DNA of 64,000 nucleotides from Pseudophaeobacter flagellatus (GCF_021228235.1 NZ_JAJQRG010000001.1:434001-498000), one strand, 5' to 3'. Shown: positions 34,470 through 43,862, counted from the stretch's first letter. The notes: a model not told the origin generated them from the sequence alone. Numbers and translations: made by a program.

Positions 34470-35165
34470 CTAGCCTTTAGGCTTGCTCAACAGCATCAGC
34501 TGATGCGGGGCGGTCACAACAATATGCTTGCGGGTGGATTTGACCACGCCGTCACGCTCCCAAGCGGACAGCAGGCGGCTGACCGTATGCAGGGTTGTTC
34601 CGGTCATTTCCGAAATATTCAGACGGGTGATCGGAAAGGCGATCTCTAGCCCCTGATCGGTCTTGCGTCCGGACTGGTTGACCAAGCGCAGCAAAGCGAC
34701 TGCAATTCTTTGTTCAACGGCCTGTGTCGCCAGCTCGGTGATCCGGCTTTGCATTTCCTCCAAGCGTTGCCCCAGTGTCTTGTAGCTTTCGGTGGCAAAC
34801 CCGTTGTAGCGACTGGTGAAGTTATCCCACAGGCGGACGGGCCATGACAGGGCGATGGATTCCGCTGCGGCGACGGCGGTTGCCGGATAGGTGGTACGGC
34901 TAAGCGCGGGGGCAATCCCGAACAGCTGCCCGGGCGCAATATGCAGCGCGATGATTTGCTCGCCCGTCGGCGTGTTCTTGATCACCCGGATAAAGCCGTC
35001 CAGCAGTAGGTAGAACCGTTCTGCATCGTGGCCCTCATGAAACACTTCGGCCCCGACCTCGATCCGTTTGCTTGTGGCCTGATCCAGAATTTCGCGGATC
35101 TCTGCGCGCTGCAAAAGACGAAAGGGGGGCAGCCCCGTCAGCAGGCTTTCATCAAGATTTTTCAA
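34470..35165 (-). CDS. nnrR: Crp/Fnr-family NO-responsive regulator NnrR
   Basis: A 231-residue protein. Residues 15-125 form a cyclic-nucleotide-binding-type domain (FHEGHDAERFYLLLDGFIRV). A long helix (residues 125-155) leads to a C-terminal winged helix with the recognition stretch NISEMTGTTLHTVSRLLSAW. No Cys residue is present, so it cannot carry an Fe-S cluster like FNR; NO sensing in this subgroup is thought to involve heme. It should activate nirK, nor and nnr genes through the boxes noted. The start codon is TTG (35165) after GAGG; no in-frame ATG lies upstream. Confidence 0.9.
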   Translation of the reverse strand: MKNLDESLLTGLPPFRLLQRAEIREILDQATSKRIEVGAEVFHEGHDAERFYLLLDGFIRVIKNTPTGEQIIALHIAPGQLFGIAPALSRTTYPATAVAAAESIALSWPVRLWDNFTSRYNGFATESYKTLGQRLEEMQSRITELATQAVEQRIAVALLRLVNQSGRKTDQGLEIAFPITRLNISEMTGTTLHTVSRLLSAWERDGVVKSTRKHIVVTAPHQLMLLSKPKG

Positions 35166-35311
35166 AGGGGCCTCATGGTGGCTCTGGCTGGGTAGGTTTG
35201 GTACCCCTTAACAGAAACTGTGCTGATATCCATGTGGTAAATGGCGCAGCACCTGGCTGTGTTGCCGATGAGTTGCGGCGTTTATCCTGGTGACGGTTTC
35301 TTGGCGGCGGG

Positions 35312-35325
35312 ATGATACTGATCAA
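35312..35325 (+). promoter_or_regulatory. FNR/NnrR-type box upstream of the small membrane protein
   Basis: ATGATACTGATCAA matches the consensus at 9 of 10 positions. Its centre is about 74 bp before the ATG at 35393, close to the spacing seen at nirK and pseudoazurin. Confidence 0.6.
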
Positions 35326-35392
35326 AGTGGCAAGGGCCCCGTGCCTTTAAATAGGGCGCAATACATATGCCTTGACCTTAAAGGAGGTTCAC

Positions 35393-35587
35393 ATGCTACG
35401 CCTTGCATCCATTTTGTATTCTCTCATTGGCAGCAGTCTGGCCGGGGCGGGCGTTATTGCCGTTCTGGTTGCTGGATTTGTTTCTGTCCAAGCAATCCTG
35501 ACCGCCGCAGCGCTGGGGGCACTGTTGGGGCTGCCGGTCGCTTGGTTGGTGGCGCGCCAGCTATATCAGGATGCGGCCCATAGCTAG
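35393..35587 (+). CDS. Small two-span membrane protein, 64 aa
   Basis: Starts MLRLASILYSLIGSSLAGAG with two hydrophobic helices (about 4-30 and 33-53), then VARQLYQDAA. Homologues are common next to nnrR in the group and are sometimes called CTP synthetase in databases, which has no basis in this short sequence. A strong AAAGGAGG site precedes the ATG. An NnrR-type box upstream suggests it belongs to the NO response. The function is unknown. Confidence 0.65.
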   Translation: MLRLASILYSLIGSSLAGAGVIAVLVAGFVSVQAILTAAALGALLGLPVAWLVARQLYQDAAHS

Positions 35588-35639
35588 CGGCCTGCTGGGC
35601 AGTCGCCCAGTCGACCTTTTCTTATCCGGCACTGTTTTG

Positions 35640-36398
35640 TCAGGCGTTCAGAAAGGCACGCGCGTTAGCCTCAAATTCGCGCGGCTTTTCTGCATGTAGC
35701 CAATGGCCCGCGCCGGGAATTTTGGCAAAACGTGCATTGGGAAACCGGGCCAGGGTAGTGTCGCGGTCTTCGCGGCGCACATAGTCAGACAAGGCCCCTG
35801 ATAGAAACAGCACCGGCCCCGTCCACTGGGCCTCGGTCTGTGGAAATGACATGATATCCGGCATGTGCCGGGCCAGGGTGTCCAGGTTCAGACGCCAGCC
35901 TTTGTTCGCAATGTCTAGTGATTGGGTAAAGAAGCTCTGCAAGGCGGGTTCCACCCCGGCGGCGGCCAGCTGCGCCTCGGCATCTGGGCGGCGCTCTACC
36001 CGCGAGAAATCCACCGCGCGCATGGCCTCGATGAATTGGATCTGGCTGTGGCTATAGGGCACCGGGGCGATATCGGCGATGATCAGGCGATGCACCATGG
36101 CCGGGTGGTTCAGGGCCAGCATCATTGCCGTCTTGCCCCCCATGGAATGGCCGATCACATCCATCTGGCCACCAAACTGTGCGATGACCTCTGCCAGATC
36201 TTCTGCCATCTCGGGGTAGCTGTGGGTTTGGGTCCAGACGCTTTGACCGTGGTTGCGCAGATCAACCGCCACCACCTGGCGTTCATCTGCCAACCGTTTG
36301 CAGATCACCCCCCAGTTGCGGGCAGAGCCATAAAGCCCATGGGCAATCAGCAGGGGCGGTTTCTCGGTGGCTTGGCCATGTAAAATGTAGTTCAGCAT
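35640..36398 (-). CDS. Alpha/beta hydrolase, YbfF-type esterase
   Basis: A 252-residue cytoplasmic hydrolase. LLIAHGLYGSARNW carries the oxyanion HG motif, the nucleophile is the Ser in DVIGHSMGGKTAM, an Asp follows near LSGALSDYV, and the catalytic His is in IPGAGHWLHAEKP. It probably cleaves short-chain esters or thioesters. The start MLNYILHG at 36398 is the natural family N-terminus, and 28 earlier in-frame residues do not look like it. It is a single gene. Confidence 0.88.
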   Translation of the reverse strand: MLNYILHGQATEKPPLLIAHGLYGSARNWGVICKRLADERQVVAVDLRNHGQSVWTQTHSYPEMAEDLAEVIAQFGGQMDVIGHSMGGKTAMMLALNHPAMVHRLIIADIAPVPYSHSQIQFIEAMRAVDFSRVERRPDAEAQLAAAGVEPALQSFFTQSLDIANKGWRLNLDTLARHMPDIMSFPQTEAQWTGPVLFLSGALSDYVRREDRDTTLARFPNARFAKIPGAGHWLHAEKPREFEANARAFLNA

Positions 36399-36528
36399 GG
36401 GCGCAGTGATAGCGCTCCGCGCTTTGCGACGCCAGCCCCATTGAGACAGCGCTGCCCTTGCGCTAACTAGGGGGGAGGACATTTTTGGGGCGCAAAATCA
36501 TCGTGGCCCCGCAGCGCGGAGCACAGCC

Positions 36529-36894
36529 ATGGCCCAGGACATCTTTGCCGATATCAAAGAGGTGCAAGACCTGCTGAACCTTCGTGCCGAGGCCTCTGGC
36601 GATCTGGCAGGGGCCCTGGCCAAGGCGCGCCGTCGCCTGCCGCGTCGGATTTACAAACAGGGGATGCGCCTGGCAGAGGCGCTGCCGCTGTTGGAACATC
36701 CAAAACTGCGCCAGATCCAAGACGAAGAGTCCCTGCGAAAGGCCGCGCGCGAAGTGAAGAAACACCTGAAATCCATTGATATCGCTGATCGACGCAAGGG
36801 ACGCCTGCTAGAGATGCTGGGCGGTATGGTGTTTTCGCTCTTGGTGATCTTTGTGCTGCTGGTTGTGGTCCTGCGCTGGCGTGGCTTTATCTAG
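36529..36894 (+). CDS. Hypothetical protein with C-terminal membrane helix, 121 aa
   Basis: Not recognised by function. The first 90 residues are charged and helical (KEVQDLLNLRAEASGDLAGA and REVKKHLKSIDIADR), like a DNA- or partner-binding bundle. One membrane segment at 94-116 (LGGMVFSLLVIFVLLVVVLR) is followed by a short tail, so it is a tail-anchored protein facing the cytoplasm. It is a stand-alone gene between a hydrolase and glyA. Confidence 0.7.
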   Translation: MAQDIFADIKEVQDLLNLRAEASGDLAGALAKARRRLPRRIYKQGMRLAEALPLLEHPKLRQIQDEESLRKAAREVKKHLKSIDIADRRKGRLLEMLGGMVFSLLVIFVLLVVVLRWRGFI

Positions 36895-37011
36895 GTTCTG
36901 GACCCAGTGATGATAGATGCGGCCAGTGCTGCGCCCTCTATTCGAAGGAGCCAAGCGGTCTGCCATATGCGGGCCACAACATTGGCCACAACACTGGCAA
37001 AACAGATGTGC

Positions 37012-37042
37012 AAAAGCCGCCGCCGGGGTGTCGGCGACGGCT
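37012..37042 (-). terminator. Terminator of glyA
   Basis: On the minus strand AGCCGTCGCCG pairs with CGGCGGCGGCT (one mismatch) and is followed by TTTT, 23 bp after the glyA stop. Confidence 0.75.
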
Positions 37043-37064
37043 CTGTTCTTGTTAAGATCCAGCC

Positions 37065-38360
37065 TTAGAGGTTTGGATACAGAGGGAATTTTTCACAAAG
37101 GGCTGAAACCTTACCGCGTACTGCGGCCTCTACCTCTGCGTTGTTTTCTTCGCCATTGGCAGCCAGCCCATCAACCACTTCGACAATCAGCTGCGCGATT
37201 TCGCGGAACTCAGCCTCGCCAAAGCCACGGGTGGTGCCCGCAGGGGTCCCCAGACGGATTCCGGAAGTGACCGTGGGTTTTTCCGGGTCAAAGGGGATGC
37301 CGTTTTTGTTGGTGGTGATATGGGCGCGGCCAAGGGCTTTGTCGACGATATTGCCGGTCACGCCTTTGGGACGCAGATCCACCAGCATTACATGGGTGTC
37401 GGTGCCGCCAGTGACGATATCAAGACCGCCTTTGATCAGCTCATCCGCCAGGGCAACCGCATTGGCGCGCACCTGCTTTTGATACTCTTTGAATTCGGGA
37501 CGCAGCGCTTCGCCAAAGGCAACCGCCTTGCCTGCGATCACATGCATCAGCGGACCACCCTGGATACCGGGGAAGATTGCCGAGTTGACCTTCTTTGCGA
37601 TGGCTTCATCGTTGGTCACGATCATGCCGCCACGGGGGCCGCGCAGGGTTTTGTGCGTTGTGGTGGTGGCCACATGCGCATGTGGGAAGGGCGAAGGGTG
37701 TTCACCCGCAGCAATCAGGCCAGCGATATGGGCCATGTCGACCATGAAATAGGCGCCAACGGAATCGGCGATTTCACGGAACTTGGCAAAATCAATCTGA
37801 CGTGGGATGGCAGAGCCACCGGCGATGATCAGCTTGGGCTGGTGTTCGGTCGCCAGCGCCTGGATCTGGTCATAATCGATCAGGTTGTTGTCTTCGCGCA
37901 CGCCATAGTGGATCGCGTTGAACCATTTGCCGGACTGGTTGGGCCGCGCGCCATGGGTCAGGTGACCGCCGGCAGAGAGGTCCATGCCAAGGATGGTGTC
38001 GCCGGGCTGGATCAGCGCCTGAAACACACCCTGGTTGGCCTGGCTGCCAGAGTTGGGCTGCACATTGGCAAACTCACAGCCAAACAGCTGCTTGGCGCGG
38101 TCGATGGCCAGGTTTTCAGCCACGTCAACGTGCTGGCAACCGCCATAGTAACGACGGCCAGGATAGCCCTCGGCGTATTTGTTGGTGAGCACAGAGCCCT
38201 GCGCTTCCATCACCGCGGCAGAGACGATGTTCTCGGAGGCAATCAGTTCGATCTCGTCGCGCTGGCGGTGCAGCTCGTCGGTAATTGCGCCAAAGAGTTC
38301 TGGGTCACGATCAGAGAGGGCTTCGGTGAAGAAACCGGGATCACGGGTGGTCGCTGTCAT
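37065..38360 (-). CDS. glyA: Serine hydroxymethyltransferase GlyA
   Basis: Converts serine and tetrahydrofolate to glycine and methylene-THF in the cytoplasm. The protein has 431 residues, normal for bacterial enzymes. The N-terminal [22 protein letters not shown] and DMAHIAGL are conserved, and the PLP lysine is Lys237 in [14 protein letters not shown]. Its upstream region carries a long imperfect dyad at 38398-38431. A terminator follows. Confidence 0.97.
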   Translation of the reverse strand: MTATTRDPGFFTEALSDRDPELFGAITDELHRQRDEIELIASENIVSAAVMEAQGSVLTNKYAEGYPGRRYYGGCQHVDVAENLAIDRAKQLFGCEFANVQPNSGSQANQGVFQALIQPGDTILGMDLSAGGHLTHGARPNQSGKWFNAIHYGVREDNNLIDYDQIQALATEHQPKLIIAGGSAIPRQIDFAKFREIADSVGAYFMVDMAHIAGLIAAGEHPSPFPHAHVATTTTHKTLRGPRGGMIVTNDEAIAKKVNSAIFPGIQGGPLMHVIAGKAVAFGEALRPEFKEYQKQVRANAVALADELIKGGLDIVTGGTDTHVMLVDLRPKGVTGNIVDKALGRAHITTNKNGIPFDPEKPTVTSGIRLGTPAGTTRGFGEAEFREIAQLIVEVVDGLAANGEENNAEVEAAVRGKVSALCEKFPLYPNL

Positions 38361-38397
38361 GGTGGCTCCGCTAAGTAGGAGGTGGCAGGGTTGGGTA

Positions 38398-38431
38398 ATC
38401 TGTGAGATTTCCTATCGGAAACATCACAGAT
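38398..38431. promoter_or_regulatory. 34-bp imperfect dyad upstream of glyA
   Basis: ATCTGTGA, GA, TTTCC, TATC, GGAAA, CA, TCACAGAT: two nested pairs of perfect arms (8 and 5 bp) around a 4-bp centre. It lies 38 bp before the glyA ATG and may be a repressor site for one-carbon metabolism or a leader hairpin. Confidence 0.6.
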
Positions 38432-38547
38432 CTTAAAGGCTGTAAAGCGGCAATAATCGAACATAGAGCGGCAACACTGGTCTTTGTGGTTCAGCTGTGC
38501 TTGTTTCGGAATAAAATGGCTCACACCGGAAACAGGGTTTAGAGACA

Positions 38548-39303
38548 ATGAGAATCGCCTTTTTGGCCAGTGATGCCCCGGTGGCGCAATTGGCCCGTGA
38601 TGCCTTGGTCAAACGGCATGGTACGGTAGAGGCCACAGAGGCCGATGTGATTGTGGCGCTTGGCGGGGATGGCTTCATGCTGAAAACCCTGCACGAGATG
38701 GTCGATCTGGCGGCGCCGGTCTATGGCATGAACCGGGGCACCGTTGGTTTCTTGATGAATGAATACCATGAGGACGGTTTGATCGCCCGGCTAGAGGCCG
38801 CCAATGAAGAGATAATCAATCCGCTGTCGATGACAGCCATGGGCAGGGATGGTGCCGTCCATAAGGCCTTGGCGATCAATGAGGTCTCGCTGCTGCGGGC
38901 AGGTCCGCAGGCGGCGCGGCTGAAAATATCGGTGGATGGGCGGCAAAGACTGTCAGAGCTGGTCTGCGACGGGGCGCTGGTCTCGACCCCGGCGGGATCC
39001 ACCGCCTATAACTATTCTGCCCATGGGCCGATCCTGCCAATTGGGTCGGATGTTTTGGCGCTGACAGCGATAGCCGCCTTTCGCCCCCGCCGCTGGCAGG
39101 GCGCGCTGTTGCCCAGCAGTGCCACCGTGCGCTTTGATGTGCTGGAGGCAGATAAACGTCCGGTGATGGCCGATGCGGATTCCATTTCCTGCCCCGATAT
39201 CCAGTGGGTTGAAATCCAGACCGAGCGCAGCATTCGTCACAAGATTCTGTTTGATCCTGGCCATGGGTTGGAAGAGCGCCTGATTTCAGAGCAGTTTACC
39301 TAG
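38548..39303 (+). CDS. nadK: NAD kinase
   Basis: Phosphorylates NAD to NADP. The protein has 251 residues, in the short bacterial range. The nucleotide motif is LGGDGFML (GGDG at 39-42), followed by GTVGFLMNEY, the conserved ALAINEVSLLR block (with the NE motif) and a Gly-rich VSTPAGSTAYNYSAHGPI. It is divergent from glyA. Confidence 0.95.
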   Translation: MRIAFLASDAPVAQLARDALVKRHGTVEATEADVIVALGGDGFMLKTLHEMVDLAAPVYGMNRGTVGFLMNEYHEDGLIARLEAANEEIINPLSMTAMGRDGAVHKALAINEVSLLRAGPQAARLKISVDGRQRLSELVCDGALVSTPAGSTAYNYSAHGPILPIGSDVLALTAIAAFRPRRWQGALLPSSATVRFDVLEADKRPVMADADSISCPDIQWVEIQTERSIRHKILFDPGHGLEERLISEQFT

Positions 39304-39661
39304 AAGAGGGTGTTGCCTGGCCGGGCTGCTCTTTGGCGCAGGTGCGCGCGATATACGATCACGTTTCCGTGATGGGGCTGGTCTTGTCGCCTGTCTCTAA
39401 GGCACTCTGATCCTATGGCAGGTCAAAGTTTGTGTGATCATTTCTAGTCTTCCGGATGGAGCCTGCCTGTGTAGTGCGCGACAATTTTGGCCCTTTGGCG
39501 GAAGGCAGTCGTGTGTCAGCTAGTTTTCATGGTCTGAAAGGAGCCGGGAGAGGGGGCAACCCTTCTCCCGGTCTTCTTTTGTTTACGCCGTCCTGCGGCC
39601 CCTACAGCGCCGCCGGTGATCGGAAAACCGTTGGGTTCACCACTGGCGGCTGCAATGGCGC
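39304..39661. other. Intergenic region with a terminator and possible small RNA
   Basis: No protein gene is supported. A hairpin with a T-rich tail ends at 39580, about 240 bp after nadK, farther than usual for a gene terminator. A small RNA could lie between, but this is a guess. Confidence 0.4.
39543..39580 (+). terminator. Rho-independent terminator
   Basis: CCGGGAGA and TCTCCCGG form an 8-bp arm with an extra GGG/CCC stack around a short loop, followed by TCTTCTTTT on the plus strand. Confidence 0.65.
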
Positions 39662-41092
39662 CTAGGACATCTGATCCCACAGTTGTGGGCTAAAGCGGCC
39701 AACCCGCTGTTCGATTTCGGCGCAGGCATCAACCGCCATGTCTTCGCGCCAGCGCCGGGCCACAATCTGAACATTGATCGGCTGCGGACCGGTTGCCAGG
39801 GGCGCCAGTCGTGCAGGCACACAGCCGGCCGGCAGGCCAAGGTAATTCATCGCGTAGGAATAGACCGCACAGCCCAGCACTTCATGCACGCCCTCGGCAC
39901 CTTCGGTGTCGCGATCAGGTTTGAAGAACGGCTGCGGCAAAAACGGCGTCAGCACCAGCGGGTAGACTTGCATGAACTGCGCCCATTCGCGGGCGTAGTG
40001 GCTGCGTTTGGCCATCATCTGAAGCAACTCCGTTCCGGCAAAGGGCGGGAATTCCTGAAAATAGACGTCAAAAATCTGGCGTACGGTGTCAGACCCGGCA
40101 GCGTCAATATCTTGCTTCATCATGGCGTAGACTTCGCCCATCAAGGCGCGATAACCGGTGCGGCCAGCATCAAAGACATCCGGTGTCTCGACCTCTTCCA
40201 CCACATAGCCTGCATCTGCCAGCGCATCGCGGGCGGTTTCCAGCGCCAGATTGACTTCGGGGTGCAGATCATAGCCATAGGTGTTGCGGGTAAAGGCAAC
40301 CTTGATCGGGCCGTCCAGCGCCGCGCCGCGCCAGGGCAGGGGCACATGAAAGGGATCGCGGTGATCGGGGGCAATCAGGCTGGGCATCGCCAGATGTAGA
40401 TCTGCCGCTGAGCGGGTGATCAGACCCTGCACCGACATGGATTGCGCCAGGATACCGCGTTCGGCTTTTTGGCTGGGGTTCCAGGCGGGCACGCGCCCCA
40501 GGCCGGGTTTTACCGTCACCGCACCATTTGCGGCCGCCGGAAAGCGTAGCGAGCCACCAATGTCATTGCCATGCGCTAGCGCGCCAATGCCTGCCATGAC
40601 ACCGGCACCCGCGCCGCCAGAAGAACCGCCAGCAGAGATATGTTTACCCCAGGGGTTATGGGTGCGGCCATGCAGTGGGTTGTCGGTGTCCGCGCGAAAG
40701 GAAAACTCGGGTGTGTTGGTGCGGCCAATCACCACCGCTCCGGCTTTTTGCAGGTTTGCCACCACCGGCGCATCGTCGGGGGCGATCAGATCCTTCAGCG
40801 CCACCACCCCGTTTGAGGTGGCATGGCCTGCTTGATCAACGTTGATCTTGATGGTCACGGGCACCCCCTGCAAGGGCCCCGGCGTGGCGCCGGCGGCGCG
40901 GGCCTTGTCCAGATCACGGGCCCGGGTCAGGGCCTCGGCGCTCAGATCTTCCACCACCGCGTTCAGCGCGGGGTTCACCGCCTGCATGCGGTCAATCGAG
41001 GCCTGCACAGCGGACTCTGCCGAGAGGTCACCGGCGCGTGTCAGGGTGGAAAGTTCGGTGGCGCTAAGGCGCCAGATATCGTCTGTTTTCAT
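39662..41092 (-). CDS. Amidase (amidase-signature family)
   Basis: A 476-residue hydrolase. The Ser-cisSer-Lys triad is visible: Lys82 in VTIKINVD, the cis-Ser157 in AGGSSGGAGAG and the nucleophile Ser181 in GGSLRFPA. It hydrolyses an amide bond, but the substrate (indoleacetamide-, aryl- or peptide-type) cannot be read from sequence, and no GatB or GatC neighbour suggests tRNA amidation. The start at 41092 follows an AGGAG site; an upstream in-frame start reaches into the terminator of the next gene. Confidence 0.9.
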   Translation of the reverse strand: MKTDDIWRLSATELSTLTRAGDLSAESAVQASIDRMQAVNPALNAVVEDLSAEALTRARDLDKARAAGATPGPLQGVPVTIKINVDQAGHATSNGVVALKDLIAPDDAPVVANLQKAGAVVIGRTNTPEFSFRADTDNPLHGRTHNPWGKHISAGGSSGGAGAGVMAGIGALAHGNDIGGSLRFPAAANGAVTVKPGLGRVPAWNPSQKAERGILAQSMSVQGLITRSAADLHLAMPSLIAPDHRDPFHVPLPWRGAALDGPIKVAFTRNTYGYDLHPEVNLALETARDALADAGYVVEEVETPDVFDAGRTGYRALMGEVYAMMKQDIDAAGSDTVRQIFDVYFQEFPPFAGTELLQMMAKRSHYAREWAQFMQVYPLVLTPFLPQPFFKPDRDTEGAEGVHEVLGCAVYSYAMNYLGLPAGCVPARLAPLATGPQPINVQIVARRWREDMAVDACAEIEQRVGRFSPQLWDQMS

Positions 41093-41145
41093 AATGCTTA
41101 TCTCCTGCCCGGCAGGGTAGAGCGGCACAATTCGGTTGCAAGGGA

Positions 41146-41170
41146 AACCCGCCCAAAGTTCGGGCGGGTT
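41146..41170 (-). terminator. Terminator downstream of prpE
   Basis: Arms AACCCGCCC (41146-41154) and GGGCGGGTT (41162-41170) with a 7-nt loop and a short T-rich tail on the minus strand, 130 bp after the prpE stop. Confidence 0.6.
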
Positions 41171-41301
41171 GGTTAGATTTTTCGGCTGTTGCCTGGTTTT
41201 CGCTTCTGTTGTGCGACATGCGGCCACTGCATGGCCGTGGCGGTGCTTGCGGGGCGGTCAGGGGGCGTTGCCGCCCCCCAAAAAAGGCCACGGATCTGGC
41301 G

Positions 41302-43194
41302 CTAGGTTTTGGCAAAGCCAAGGCTTTGCAGCGCTTCGGTGATTTCATCGAGAATCACCGGGTCATCAATGGTTGCGGGCATTTTCCAGGCGGTGCCATC
41401 GGCGATATTCACCATGGTGCCGCGCAGGATTTTACCGGACCGGGTCTTGGGCAGGCGGTCGACAATCACCGCCGTCTTGAAGGCCGCCACCGGGCCAATC
41501 GTGTCGCGCACCTGTTTGACCACCTCGGCGGTGATCTCATCCGGATCGCGGTTGACCCCTGCGTTCAGGCAGAGAAAGCCCAGCGGCATTTGCCCCTTGA
41601 GCGCATCGGCCACGCCAATCACCGCGCATTCCGCCACATCCGGGTGGCTTGCCAAAACCTCTTCCATCGCGCCGGTTGACAGGCGATGGCCAGCCACGTT
41701 GATCACGTCATCGGTACGCGCCATGATGTAGAGATATCCGTCTTCGTCCTTCATGCCCGCGTCCCCCGTTTCATAATAACCGGGGAAGGTGGTCATGTAG
41801 CTCTTTCGAAAGCGCGCCTCGGCGTTCCACAGGCTGGGCAGGGTGCCGGGGGGCAGGGGGAGTTTGATGGCGATGGCGCCCAGTTCTCCGGCGGCGACGG
41901 GGTGGCCGCCTTCATCCAGAATATCGACCTCATAGCCGGGCATCGGCACCGCGGGCGAGCCCAGTTTGGTTGGCAGTTCTTCAATGCCAAGCGGGTTGGC
42001 GGCAATCGCCCAGCCGGTTTCGGTTTGCCACCAGTGGTCGATCACCGGCACCTTAAGCTGGTTTTGCGCCCAGGTGATGGTATCGGGATCGGCGCGCTCG
42101 CCTGCCAGATAGACCTGTTCCAGGCAGCTCAGATCGTATTTTCCGACGAACTCGCCCTTGGGGTCTTCCCGCTTCACCGCGCGAAAGGCGGTGGGCGCGG
42201 TAAAGAAGCTCTTGACCTTGTGTTCGGAAATCACCCGCCAGAAAGTACCGGCATCCGGGGTGCCGATTGGCTTGCCTTCAAACACAACGGTGGTGTTGCC
42301 GTGGATCAGCGGACCATAGCAGATGTAGCTGTGGCCCACGACCCAGCCCACATCCGAGGCGGCCCAGAACACATCGCCGGGATCGACGTTGTAGATGTTC
42401 TTCATTGTCCAGTTGAGCGCCACCAACTGGCCTGCGGTATGGCGAATAACCCCCTTGGGCTGCCCCGTCGTGCCAGAGGTATAAAGAATATATGAGGGGT
42501 GATTTCCCTCAACCGGGACGCATTCGGCGGGTTCGACCCCGTATTGAAAGCCATGCCAGTTGAAATCCCGGCCTTCAACCAGCTGCGCCACTTCCTGTTC
42601 GCGCTGCAGGATAACGCAGAAATCCGGTTTATGCGTCGCCAGATCAATGGCGCCGTCCAGCAGTGGCTTGTAATGCACCACGCGGCCCGGCTCTACCCCG
42701 CAAGAGGCGGCGATGATGGCCTTCGGGGTGGCATCATCAATGCGCACTGCCAGTTCATTGGCCGCAAAGCCGCCAAAGACCACCGAGTGCACCGCACCGA
42801 TACGGGCACAGGCGAGCATGGCCTCCAGCGCTTCGGGGATCATCGGCATATAGATGATGACGCGATCACCCTTTTCGATGCCCTTTGCACGCAGGGCACC
42901 GGCCAGATTTGCCACGCGGTTGCGTAGCTCCACATATGAAATTTCGCGCTTGGTATGGGTGATCGGGCTGTCATAGATGATCGCCGTCTGCTCGCCCCGC
43001 CCGGCTTCTACATGGCGGTCCACCGCATTGTAGCAGGTGTTGACCTTGGCATCGGCAAACCATTCAAAAAGCCCCTCGCCCTTGGTTGTCAACGCCTTGC
43101 TTGGGGGGGTATCCCAATCAATGGCTTTGGCTGCCTGCATCCAAAAGGCTTCTGGGTCGGCTTTCCACTGGGCATAGGTCTCTTTATACGACAT
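41302..43194 (-). CDS. prpE: Propionyl-CoA synthetase (AMP-forming)
   Basis: A 630-residue adenylate-forming enzyme. The AMP-binding loop YTSGTTGQPKGV, the WWQTETGW motif (A5) and the C-terminal catalytic lysine in RSGKILRGTM are intact. The N-terminal YKETYAQWKADPEAFW and DRHVEAGRG are closer to PrpE than to Acs. It activates propionate (and probably acetate) to the CoA ester. It is a single gene; upstream begins the prophage-like zone. Confidence 0.9.
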   Translation of the reverse strand: MSYKETYAQWKADPEAFWMQAAKAIDWDTPPSKALTTKGEGLFEWFADAKVNTCYNAVDRHVEAGRGEQTAIIYDSPITHTKREISYVELRNRVANLAGALRAKGIEKGDRVIIYMPMIPEALEAMLACARIGAVHSVVFGGFAANELAVRIDDATPKAIIAASCGVEPGRVVHYKPLLDGAIDLATHKPDFCVILQREQEVAQLVEGRDFNWHGFQYGVEPAECVPVEGNHPSYILYTSGTTGQPKGVIRHTAGQLVALNWTMKNIYNVDPGDVFWAASDVGWVVGHSYICYGPLIHGNTTVVFEGKPIGTPDAGTFWRVISEHKVKSFFTAPTAFRAVKREDPKGEFVGKYDLSCLEQVYLAGERADPDTITWAQNQLKVPVIDHWWQTETGWAIAANPLGIEELPTKLGSPAVPMPGYEVDILDEGGHPVAAGELGAIAIKLPLPPGTLPSLWNAEARFRKSYMTTFPGYYETGDAGMKDEDGYLYIMARTDDVINVAGHRLSTGAMEEVLASHPDVAECAVIGVADALKGQMPLGFLCLNAGVNRDPDEITAEVVKQVRDTIGPVAAFKTAVIVDRLPKTRSGKILRGTMVNIADGTAWKMPATIDDPVILDEITEALQSLGFAKT

Positions 43195-43667
43195 CGGCGT
43201 CCTCCACGCGTTTTGTATTGAAACGAGTTAGGCGCAAGCCCGCCGTCGGAGCAAGTAATCATAGTGACCCCGCGTCACAGAGACGCAATAAATTTGCACC
43301 CTACGGCCAAGAATGGCTGCAAAGTTTTGCAAAGTCTATATTAAATTGGGTTTTGCAGCAAGTTTTCCTTGGTTTCGCAAACTTGCTAATCTGAAATGGC
43401 AAATCTCCGTCTGGCGGGGATTTGCTGGCTGTTGTAGCGGGACTGTAGCGGGTTGTAGCGGGACACTTCGCGTTGCAGTACGGGACACTTCCCGTTGCAG
43501 CAAAACATTATGGCGAATTCCCTGTTTTCTAGCCCCAAATCGAGCCTTTGACCAGCCCATAGCCGCGCGGCTGGTTTGAGGCGGCGAGGGAGGTTTGGGA
43601 CACTTCCCGTTTCAAACTCCAAAAATTCGCCGCCCAAACCGTTTAAATCGTCGGGCGGCGGAGGTCT
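43195..43667. other. Intergenic stretch with short direct repeats
   Basis: About 470 bp between prpE and the prophage remnant. Three copies of a GTAGCGGG(A) motif lie around 43433-43463, and GGGACACTTC plus CGCGTTGCAG or CCCGTTGCAG is repeated at about 43460-43500, with another GGGACACTTCCCGTTTC near 43598. A hairpin CGCCGCCC/GGGCGGCG lies around 43628-43658. No gene is supported. Confidence 0.5.
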
Positions 43668-43862
43668 TTAAAGGGTGTTTGAAGGCTTTTGAAGGTGCTC
43701 GGCGTCCAGCTCATCAGAGGTATCTTTCAAGGCCTCCCAGCATTCGGGTCTGAGCGCTGCGCTCAGAACGGCGTCGACTTCCGGTAGGAAAGAGCGCCAC
43801 ATGGGCACGTTCTCCATTGATATGTTTGGTTCAAAACCCTGCATGACGGGGTGGAATGTCAC
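43668..43862 (-). CDS. Possible small protein, 64 aa
   Basis: Reads MTFHPVMQGFEPNISMENVP and then a helical, acidic tail with SFLPEVDAVLSAALRPECWE. There is no known domain. Its start is GTG or one of the internal Met codons, none with a clear ribosome-binding site. The composition looks coding, but it may be a fragment. Confidence 0.3.
   Translation of the reverse strand: MTFHPVMQGFEPNISMENVPMWRSFLPEVDAVLSAALRPECWEALKDTSDELDAEHLQKPSNTL

Noticed and set aside
37320-38378. 352-codon open frame on the plus strand
   Set aside because: It is antisense to glyA and has no motif.
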